Of a stretch of DNA of 5,503 nucleotides, positions 1 to 5,453 are shown in pieces; within the stretch, counting starts at the first letter, position 1, and every line of letters starts with the position of its first letter. This DNA comes from Kiritimatiellia bacterium (GTDB lineage Bacteria; Verrucomicrobiota; Kiritimatiellia; RFP12; UBA1067). The stretch lies in contig JAGBFY010000248.1 in the NCBI GenBank assembly GCA_017936245.1, positions 1-5,503 of the forward strand, in the 5' to 3' direction. The notes under the pieces are model-generated. The model was not told where the DNA came from and did not search any database. It saw only the letters and a list, made by a program, of their open reading frames with translations. The translations under genes were made by a program, and so were the position numbers.

Positions 1-278
1 CTCCGCAGCAAGATGAAAACGGCATTGTCTATGTTGGCGTCATTCCGTTTATGCTTGACGCGTCAATATTGGCTGGGTGAAATACGGCCAACGCATTAAA
101 ATCCCTTCTCCCCGCTGACGCGGATGAGAACGGATTTTTAACGCGTAAGGCGTCCTGTGAGTTGGGTTGACAGTTACATCATCGCGTTGGCGAAGTCTAA
201 AGCTTCAGGATCTGCCGAGGAAGTTGCCCGCCTTGCTGCGAAACTCGACAAAACTTCGCGGCGTTTTCATTTCTTCAT

Positions 279-293
279 GCGGCGTTTTGCCGC
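279..293. repeat. Small perfect hairpin, 5-bp stem
   Basis: GCGGC pairs with GCCGC around a GTTTT loop. Its left half, GCGGCGTTTT, also occurs as a direct repeat at 258-267, 21 bases upstream. There is no following T-run in the + direction, so it does not look like an intrinsic terminator. It is probably one of several small palindromes in this decayed region. Confidence 0.45.
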
Positions 294-313
294 TGCTCGA
301 TTCGCCGCTGTAC

Positions 314-333
314 GGGCAACGAGGACGTTGCCC
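314..333. repeat. Perfect 8-bp hairpin (REP-like palindrome)
   Basis: GGGCAACG (314-321) and CGTTGCCC (326-333) are exact inverted copies around the four-base loop AGGA. There is no T-tract on either side, so a terminator is unlikely. The GC-rich compact shape resembles REP-type extragenic palindromes, but only one copy is in the window, so membership of a dispersed family is inference. Confidence 0.55.
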
Positions 334-340
334 CTCCATG

Positions 341-412
341 TGGCTAAATTCCTGCGTAAAGCTCCTTGCCAATGGTTGGCTAAATTCATGTGCGAAGCTC
401 TCAAAGCCAATT
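341..412 (+). repeat. Imperfect 36-base tandem duplication
   Basis: Two adjacent units start at 341 and 377, each with TGGCTAAATTC. They continue similarly (TGCGTAAAGCTC versus TGCGAAGCTC after a shift) and both reach GCCAAT. About 20 of the first 24 positions match; the tails need a 2-base gap. The unit length is a multiple of three, but the surrounding frame does not look coding. The unit does not recur elsewhere in the window. Confidence 0.6.
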
Positions 413-490
413 TCAGGAAACCATTGTCCCACGACTATGTATCCCGATTCTGATGAGACAGCGGATCAATGAGAATATGGTTTGGACTGA

Positions 491-748
491 TTCTCAAGAT
501 TATGGTGCGACTATGCCGGCGACGAGACGGAGCCGGACGACTGCGAATGGGGTGAGGCGAACGCCAAGGGTGCGACAAGTTTCTGGGGTCGTCCCCTTCG
601 GCGCATTCCCGATTTTGTGATGAAGAATGAGCCTCGCCCTTCAAAGGGTCGCGTTGGGTTCTGCACATGGAATTACTTCGGCGTCAACTCGAAACTTCAG
701 CCCTCCGGACTCATCGGCCCCGTGACAATCGAGAAATATACGCGATAG
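491..748 (+). pseudogene. C-terminal remnant of a sugar-binding glycosidase-type protein
   Basis: This frame is open from just after a TGA at 488-490 to a TAG at 746-748 and encodes 85 residues with no usable start codon before an internal Met. It reads as a genuine protein C-terminus: GDETEPDDCEWG, then GRPLRRIPDFVMKNEPRPS, then GRVGFCTWNYFG and PSGLIGPVTIEKY. The GR(V/Y)-F-T-W ... L-PSGL(L/I)GPV ending is, from memory, typical of the C-terminal galactose-binding-like (jelly-roll) domain of large glycosidases such as GH106-type rhamnosidases and GH2-like proteins. The usual N-R-L-I-G-D-E entry to this motif is garbled to RLWCDYAGDE, and the neighbouring frame just upstream (471-515, ENMVWTDSQDYGA) may hold the preceding stretch, which suggests a frameshift. 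The catalytic part is absent from the window. It ends 11 bases before the glycyl radical enzyme start, so the two were probably once consecutive genes of one operon. The exact parent family is uncertain. Confidence 0.6.
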
Positions 749-759
749 GCAACGCACAA

Positions 760-3150
760 ATGATGAACATTTCCCGTAAGCAATTTATAACCGGAACGGC
801 GGCCTGTGCAGTGGCGAATTGGTTTGATCTGATCGCCGGACCTGTCGGCATTCAGCGCGGCTTTTGGGATATGACATGGTGGGATCCGTATGTGGAGAAC
901 ATTACGGATGTCGACACGTATCTCAGGCGCAAGTTCCGGCAGGATGTCACGGATAGGATGACAGGTGTTGGCGTTGAGGCGCTCAAGAAGATTCTTGCGG
1001 AGATAGTTGCGGCTGGCAAAGCGTCCGGCGAGTCGTGGCGCATCACGAAGGCAAAGATTTTTGCCGCGCAGATGGAGAAGATGTCCATCGATGTTTCTCC
1101 CCTCGACTGGTTTCCGGCGATTGCGATATGGGACCGCAATGATAGACCCATATCCAAGATAACCAGAGGAGACCGAGCCAGTGAGGTGAACGCGAAGATG
1201 CTTCCTGGCTGGGTGACGAAGGAGTGGCGCGCCGGCAATGCCGTCGGTGATTGGAATATGTGGCAGGACTTCGATCACTCCGTTCCCGATTGGCGCGTAA
1301 TCCTGAAACTTGGCTTCCCCGGAATGAAGGAGCGTCTTGAGAAGTATGCCGTAAAGGGCGATCCGTTCTATGAGGGGCTTCAGATTGCGATGGACGCGAT
1401 GCTCGCGGGAATCGACCGTTTCATCGAACAGGGGAAGAAGAGGTTTGATGAAAACAACATAGACAACAGGGAAAAACAACAAAAAGAAAGTTGTTCTCGT
1501 AGTTGTTTAAGTTGTTTCCCAAGACAAAATCGTATCTCCAAGGAAATCGCATGTCTTGAGCGGTTGCGCAGCGGTCCACCCAAGACCGCCTACGACATGA
1601 TGATGTTCGTGTGGCTTTACTTCTTCTGGTCGGAACACCTCGACGGAATCCAATGTCGTTCGCTAACAGAGCTTGATGTTTTCCTTACTCCCTACTACGA
1701 TGCCGACATTGCCGCCGGGCGTACCACTGAAGCGGAATTCCGCGAACAGCTCAAGCATTTTCTCTGGCAGTGGGGCTCAATCGCGAACTACTGGAATCAG
1801 CCTGTCGGTCTCGGCGGCACGAAGGCGGATGGCACGACGGAGTTTAACCATGTGTCGAAAATCATTCTCGATGTGATGGATGAGTGCGCCTTGACCACGC
1901 CGAAGTTCCTCGTCAAGGTCGCGCCGAATACTCCTGACTGGGCATGGGACAAGATGCTCGACATGGCGCGGCGGCATCGTTCCATCTCTTTTATCGGCGA
2001 AGAGCCGACGTCAAAAGTGCTGAAGAAATGGCATGGCGCCAGTGATGAAGACTGCCGCACGATGGTCGTCAAGGGATGCTACGAGTTTGGTCTCCGTGAC
2101 AGTATCAACAACACGGCGATCGGGCACGTGAATTTTTTGAAGCCAGTGGAGAAGATGCTGGAAGAGTGTAGAGTTTTGAGTGAAGGAGTTGACTCACTTC
2201 CCCACTCACAACTCACAACTTTCAACTCCTTCAAAACCGAATATTTGCGTCGTCTCGCTGATGTGACGGATCGCTGCCGCAAGGTCGCGTTCGAGTTCGA
2301 GAAGGTGCTACCCGAAGTCAACCCTGCGAACCTGATGACGCTTTCGACGGAACATGCCCTTAAGACTCGCCGGGATGGATTTGCGAATGGATGTCCGCGT
2401 GGAAACGACTCTACGATACTCGCCGTCGGACTTGGCACGGCAGTTGACGCGCTTCTTGCCGTCAAAGAAATTGTTTACGAAAAAAAGGAGATGTCTCTTG
2501 CCGAGATAGGGGACGTGATGGCGGCTAACTGGAAAGGACATGAGAAACTTCGGCTGCGGATGTTGAGGTCGAAGCGCAAATGGGGCAACAATGATCCTGA
2601 GGCTAATGCGTTTGGAGCGGAAATGATAGAGTGCTTCGCTTCGCAGCTGAACGGGAAGCCTAATTCGCGCGGCGGACAGTTCTTTGCAAGCGGACACTGT
2701 GCGCGTCAGTACATCGTTCTCGGCGAGAAGACTGGCGCTACACCTGACGGACGCAAAGCGGGCGAGGAGATGTCGAAGAACTTATCGCCTACGATGGGTG
2801 CCGACACCGAAGGCGCAACGGCGCTCGTCGCGACGCTTGCCGCATCCGATGCGACCAAACTCCCCGGCGACTATCCGCTTGATATGATGCTTCATCCGTC
2901 GGTATGCTACGGTGAGAAGGGGTTGAAGGTAATGCGCTCGCTTGTTGAGATATTCCACCGAAACGGCGGGAGCGTGATACAGTTCACCGTCTTCAGTGCA
3001 GAAGAGCTCAAGGATGCACAGCTCCATCCAGAGAAATACGAAAATCTTCAGATACGCGTCTGTGGATGGAATGTCCGTTGGAACGATATGAGCAAGGTTG
3101 AGCAGGACGCCTATATCCGCCGTGCGGAGAATGTGATGAAAGGGTATTGA
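760..3150 (+). CDS. Glycyl radical enzyme (PFL/diol dehydratase superfamily), unassigned subclass
   Basis: This encodes 796 residues, the usual length for a pyruvate formate-lyase-like enzyme. The PFL domain fills about residues 90-640. It includes VGLGGTKADGTTEFNHVS, then the thiyl-radical loop VVKGCYEFG with Cys440 and Glu442. After it come GVGL-like AVGLGTAVDALLAVK, and KTGATPDGRKAGE with LSPTMGAD. The C-terminal glycyl domain ends with HPEKYENLQIRVCGWNVRW; Gly769 is the predicted radical site, 27 residues from the end as in PFL. The C-x-E arrangement is that of dehydratases, lyases and arylacetate decarboxylases; PFL itself has Cys-Cys. The substrate is unknown. An in-frame ATG at 667 exists, but 667-748 is better explained as the upstream remnant read in another frame, so the tandem ATGs at 760/763 are preferred; the Shine-Dalgarno is weak (AGG at 747-749). 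The N-terminus MMNISRKQFITGTAACAVA resembles a Tat signal, odd for a cytosolic radical enzyme. A start at 871 (759 residues) would remove it. Residues 232-253 and 472-493 are encoded by repeat-like insertions. No activase lies in the window. Confidence 0.92.
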   Translation: MMNISRKQFITGTAACAVANWFDLIAGPVGIQRGFWDMTWWDPYVENITDVDTYLRRKFRQDVTDRMTGVGVEALKKILAEIVAAGKASGESWRITKAKIFAAQMEKMSIDVSPLDWFPAIAIWDRNDRPISKITRGDRASEVNAKMLPGWVTKEWRAGNAVGDWNMWQDFDHSVPDWRVILKLGFPGMKERLEKYAVKGDPFYEGLQIAMDAMLAGIDRFIEQGKKRFDENNIDNREKQQKESCSRSCLSCFPRQNRISKEIACLERLRSGPPKTAYDMMMFVWLYFFWSEHLDGIQCRSLTELDVFLTPYYDADIAAGRTTEAEFREQLKHFLWQWGSIANYWNQPVGLGGTKADGTTEFNHVSKIILDVMDECALTTPKFLVKVAPNTPDWAWDKMLDMARRHRSISFIGEEPTSKVLKKWHGASDEDCRTMVVKGCYEFGLRDSINNTAIGHVNFLKPVEKMLEECRVLSEGVDSLPHSQLTTFNSFKTEYLRRLADVTDRCRKVAFEFEKVLPEVNPANLMTLSTEHALKTRRDGFANGCPRGNDSTILAVGLGTAVDALLAVKEIVYEKKEMSLAEIGDVMAANWKGHEKLRLRMLRSKRKWGNNDPEANAFGAEMIECFASQLNGKPNSRGGQFFASGHCARQYIVLGEKTGATPDGRKAGEEMSKNLSPTMGADTEGATALVATLAASDATKLPGDYPLDMMLHPSVCYGEKGLKVMRSLVEIFHRNGGSVIQFTVFSAEELKDAQLHPEKYENLQIRVCGWNVRWNDMSKVEQDAYIRRAENVMKGY
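1453..1518. repeat. Dyad-symmetric ACAAC/GTTGT element inside the glycyl radical enzyme gene
   Basis: The left half carries three ACAAC motifs (ending at 1480) and the right half three GTTGTT motifs (from 1490), mirrored around the purine loop AAAAAGAAA at 1481-1489. The innermost 6 bp (AACAAC / GTTGTT) pair perfectly, and the outer GGGAAAAACAAC / GTTGTTTCCC halves pair with a length difference. It is read in frame as a Lys/Gln/Asn-rich then Cys/Ser-rich segment (NNIDNREKQQK, then SCSRSCLSC), unlike the rest of the protein. The family normally has a helix-turn here, before the IACLERLRSGPPKTAYD helix. It looks like a small palindromic element inserted without breaking the frame, analogous in form to Rickettsia palindromic elements. 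Family membership is not tested. Confidence 0.6.
2173..2237. repeat. Inverted repeat with ACTCACA heptamers inside the glycyl radical enzyme gene
   Basis: GTTTTG (2173-2178) plus AAGGAGTTGA (2183-2192) is the exact reverse complement of TCAACTCCTTCAAAAC (2222-2237), giving a 16-bp stem with a 4-base bulge (AGTG). The loop side contains a heptamer ladder: ACTCACA at 2204, ACTCACA at 2211, ACTTTCA at 2218 and ACTCCTT at 2225. It is translated in frame as residues 472-493 (VLSEGVDSLPHSQLTTFNSF). It falls in the variable loop after the LKPVEKMLEE helix, where relatives carry a surface loop of changing length, which would explain why it is tolerated. The rightmost residues (TTFNSF) may be native, as relatives often have a T-F-x-S-F motif there. 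Confidence 0.6.
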
Positions 3151-3176
3151 GATAAAGAACCTGCGGGGTCGCCATT

Positions 3177-5060
3177 ATGTTTATGCAATCGTCTCTTCTG
3201 CTCGCGGTATTGTTGTCGGCATCATCGCTCGATTTCGTTGATCCGCTGATCGGCACGGAAGGAAGCGAGTCTGAATACGGCGGGATGATGCCGTACACCG
3301 GCGTTCCGTTCGGCAGTTTTCAGATGGTGCCGATGACGCGGCAGAATCGGGTGGGGCGGCTGAGTTTCAATCAGGGCGATGAGACGCTTTTAGGATTTAT
3401 CCTTACTCGTCAGCCCGCCATCTGGATGGGAGACTGGGGCGAGGTGCGTATACCGACAGCGCCGGCGAAAATCGACAAATCGAAATATGCGCCGTATTGC
3501 GGAAGTGTCATTGCGGGCGGAAGATCGTTCGAATATACGGCGACGGCCCATGCCGCCTGGCTTCGCGGGGATTTGGGGAATGTGCAGCTCCTTGACGGGT
3601 ACAGCACCAACAGGGATGATGAAAATCTGGGACGCCCTTTGCCTAACTTCAAGGGATGGCGGTGCGTGAAACGCGTCAAGGGCGGGCTTCAGATCGGAGT
3701 TTCGCTCATTTCGCTCGAACAGGCGCGGCGGAATCTCGAAACTGAAATAGGAGAGAGGACATTCGAGGAGACGGTCGCGGAAACGGAAGCCGAATGGAAG
3801 AAGTATTTCAACCGCATCGAAATTGACGCACCGGATGATGTAAAGACGATTTTCTATACGGGGCTTTACCATACGCTGCTTTATCCCCGCCGTATCGACG
3901 AGCAAGGCCGCTATTATTCCGCGTTCGACGATAAAATCCACGATGGGTCCATGTACAGCTGCTATTCGCTCTGGGATACCTACCGCGCCCAGCATCCGTG
4001 GTTGACCTTGATCGCGCCCGAGCATGTGGACGGAATGATGCAGTCGCTTCTTGAAATGTACCGTGAAGGCGGGTGGCTGCCGAAATGGCCGAATCCGGGG
4101 TATACGGGGATTATGTCCGGTGCTCCGGCTGAAATAGTTCTTGAAGAAGCGATAGCGAAGGGGTTTGCCGGATTCGATTATCATTTCGCCCGCGAAGCCA
4201 TACGGAAAAACCGCACACAGCCGCAGAAGTTCGATACGCAGCGGCGGTGGCGTGACCGCGAGCAATATGGTGAGTATCCGGAGACGAGAGCGGGGCTGAC
4301 GAGTTATCTCAAGCGCGGATATGTCGCGTGCGACGAGACGGACGAGTCGGTTTCGCGGACGCTGGATTTTTCGTTCGCGGACCGGAACCGCGCCTACACC
4401 AATCTCTGGTGTGCGGAGGCCGGAGCGTTTCTGCCGAGGGGGAGGGATGGAGCTTTCGTTCCGCATGCGCTTCGCGCATACACCGAATGTAACGCTGAAA
4501 CCGCAGTCTGGTGCGTCCCGCACGATCCGGAAGGCCTGGCGGCATTGATGGGCGGAAAAGAGGTGGCGGTTTGGCGGCTTGACGGATTTTTCGATACTTT
4601 GTTCTACCGGAAGGATGTCGTCGGCAATGCGTCGGTGCATGGGAACGAGACGTGTCATCACGTCGCTTATCTCTACAACCGCTTCGGTGCGCCGGAGCGG
4701 ACTCAGCGGCGGGTGCGCGAGATTCTGACAAGGTGCTATTCGGCCTCCCGGAAAGGCTTCGACGGCAATGAGGACTGCGGACAGATGAGCGCCTGGTATA
4801 TTTTATCGGCGCTTGGATTCTATCCGCTCGATCCAGTGAGCGGATATTACGAGATCGGCTCTCCATTGGTGAGAAGGGCGAAACTTAAGTTTGGATATCC
4901 GTATCAGTCGGCGGCGCTTGAAATTCGTGTCGAGAATTATGCTCCTGAGCGGTGGCGGGTGGCGCGGGCTATGCTTAATGGAAGGGAATTAAAAGACTGG
5001 CGCGTGCGGCATGCGGATCTGGTCAAGGGTGGAGTGTTGACATTTGAAATGACACCGTAG
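3177..5060 (+). CDS. GH92 family alpha-mannosidase, exported, compact N-lobe
   Basis: Glycoside hydrolase family 92 members are calcium-dependent exo-alpha-mannosidases that invert configuration. The protein starts with a short signal peptide (hydrophobic SSLLLAVLLSASS, no basic n-region), so it should act in the periplasm or outside. N-lobe markers are FVDPLIGT (20-27), VPFGSFQM, QPAIWMGDWG (79-88), YTATAHAAWLR, LPNFKGW (155-161) and SLEQARRNLE (about 179-188). Catalytic-lobe markers are SLWDTYRAQHPW (W266, D267), YTECNA (Glu437 at the place of the family's catalytic acid), VPHDPEGL, LMGGKE, HGNETCHH (488-495) and GNEDCGQMSAWY (530-541), the last carrying the acidic residues thought to activate water. 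At 627 residues it is about 100 or more shorter than usual members (around 730-780). Most of the loss is in the N-lobe: only about 15 residues lie between LPNFKGW and SLISLEQARR. The GTHAD-type motif is SGAPAEIV here. It starts 26 bases after the glycyl radical enzyme stop, with only a weak GGGG Shine-Dalgarno (3164-3167); M3 at 3183 is an alternative. Linkage specificity cannot be read. Confidence 0.93.
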   Translation: MFMQSSLLLAVLLSASSLDFVDPLIGTEGSESEYGGMMPYTGVPFGSFQMVPMTRQNRVGRLSFNQGDETLLGFILTRQPAIWMGDWGEVRIPTAPAKIDKSKYAPYCGSVIAGGRSFEYTATAHAAWLRGDLGNVQLLDGYSTNRDDENLGRPLPNFKGWRCVKRVKGGLQIGVSLISLEQARRNLETEIGERTFEETVAETEAEWKKYFNRIEIDAPDDVKTIFYTGLYHTLLYPRRIDEQGRYYSAFDDKIHDGSMYSCYSLWDTYRAQHPWLTLIAPEHVDGMMQSLLEMYREGGWLPKWPNPGYTGIMSGAPAEIVLEEAIAKGFAGFDYHFAREAIRKNRTQPQKFDTQRRWRDREQYGEYPETRAGLTSYLKRGYVACDETDESVSRTLDFSFADRNRAYTNLWCAEAGAFLPRGRDGAFVPHALRAYTECNAETAVWCVPHDPEGLAALMGGKEVAVWRLDGFFDTLFYRKDVVGNASVHGNETCHHVAYLYNRFGAPERTQRRVREILTRCYSASRKGFDGNEDCGQMSAWYILSALGFYPLDPVSGYYEIGSPLVRRAKLKFGYPYQSAALEIRVENYAPERWRVARAMLNGRELKDWRVRHADLVKGGVLTFEMTP

Positions 5061-5075
5061 CTATCGCTAACTTCG

Positions 5076-5120
5076 CGGCGTTCCTAAGTTGGCGGGCGGT
5101 TGCCCGACAGAAATAGAGGG
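5076..5120 (+). repeat. Degenerate repeat unit A
   Basis: It contains in order CGGCGTTCC (5076-5084), GGCGGGCGG (5091-5099) and ATAGAGGG (5113-5120). The same three blocks recur in the same order at 5251-5297 with different spacing. The stretch AACTTCGCGGCGTT covering its left edge (5069-5082) also matches 252-265 exactly over 14 bases. It may be part of a small dispersed intergenic repeat. Confidence 0.35.
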
Positions 5121-5189
5121 TGTAATGGGGTGAGACCCTTAAAAAAGAGTTATTTGTGGTGGTGTTCTGTGTGTTATTGTAAGTTATCT

Positions 5190-5206
5190 GCTAGTTTTAG
5201 CTTTTT
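5190..5206 (+). terminator. Weak terminator-like hairpin with T5
   Basis: GCTA (5190-5193) pairs with TAGC (5198-5201) around GTTT and is followed directly by TTTTT (5202-5206). The shape is that of a Rho-independent terminator for the upstream two-gene unit, but a 4-bp stem with two A-T pairs is too weak to be convincing, and it lies 130 bases after the mannosidase stop. Confidence 0.25.
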
Positions 5207-5250
5207 GAGAGTTCTTGCTTGCTTTTTGATGGCGGTTATGAGACAATTCA

Positions 5251-5297
5251 CGGCGTTCCCTCGGGATTGAACACCGCCGGCGGGCGGATATAGAGGG
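5251..5297 (+). repeat. Degenerate repeat unit B
   Basis: It carries CGGCGTTCC (5251-5259), GGCGGGCGG (5279-5287) and ATAGAGGG (5290-5297), the same ordered blocks as the unit at 5076-5120. The middle contains the palindrome CCGCCGGCGG, and GGCGG (5283-5287) can pair with CCGCC (5302-5306), so the unit could fold. Confidence 0.35.
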
Positions 5298-5395
5298 GGA
5301 ACCGCCGTTCGTTTGCGTAAACTATCCGGGAGTCTTTTTAGAGGCCGTTCGGCCGGGGGTGTGGATCGGAGAAGCCGCAAGCGCCGTGTTGCGAG

Positions 5396-5453
5396 AGGGC
5401 CAGCTGGCTCGTGCATCGCCCAATGGGGTGCGGATCGTGCGCGGACTGGCCCT
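5396..5453. repeat. GC-rich inverted repeat with nested stem
   Basis: AGGGCCAG (5396-5403) and CTGGCCCT (5446-5453) are perfect 8-bp inverted copies. They enclose 42 bases, in which CGCCC (5417-5421) can pair with GGGTG (5426-5430, one G-T wobble) around AATG. The inner part also has a direct repeat TCGTGC (5409-5414 and 5435-5440). This could be a structured RNA or leader of the next gene, or another palindromic repeat. I recognise no RNA family. Confidence 0.35.

Larger units (their letters stand above)
1..490. other. Gene-poor stretch with decayed coding fragments
   Basis: No intact gene is supported here. Three short stretches look protein-like. Frame 3 is open from the window edge to a TGA at 78-80 and reads ...DENGIVYVGVIPFMLD. 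Frame 2 continues as WVKYGQRIKIPSPR to a stop at 116-118, as if a frameshift separated the two. A GTG at 157 opens a frame whose first 30 or so residues (ending AEEVARLAAKLDK) look like a real amphipathic helix, but from about position 250 the translation becomes Arg/Phe/Ala-rich and coincides with hairpins and a tandem repeat, so it is unlikely to be a functional protein. No family could be assigned to any of these pieces. The simplest reading is one or more degenerate gene remnants invaded by small repeats. Confidence 0.35.

Noticed and set aside
157..453. A 98-codon frame from GTG 157
   Set aside because: Only its first third looks protein-like; the rest runs through hairpins and a tandem repeat and gives a low-complexity basic translation. 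No family match is recalled.
667..759. N-terminal extension of the glycyl radical enzyme from ATG 667
   Set aside because: The same DNA in another frame encodes the well-conserved end of a sugar-binding domain up to the TAG at 746-748, and the extra 31 residues do not resemble the enzyme family.
697..1482. A 261-codon open frame on the - strand
   Set aside because: It is antisense to the glycyl radical enzyme and the upstream remnant, and shows no domain or ribosome binding site.
1481..1518. Cys-rich SCSRSCLSC segment as a metal-binding site
   Set aside because: It is encoded by the repeated GTTGTT arm of a palindromic element, so the cysteines are better explained by DNA repetition than by a selected metal site.
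3390..4661. A 423-codon open frame on the - strand
   Set aside because: It lies wholly antisense to the mannosidase, which has unmistakable GH92 motifs. The translation is Arg/Pro-rich with no recognisable domain, as expected of a shadow frame in GC-rich coding DNA.
5117..5146. Hairpin AGGGT/ACCCT next to an A-run as a terminator
   Set aside because: The run after the stem on the + strand is A, not T, and on the - strand the T-run precedes the stem, so it fits a terminator in neither direction.
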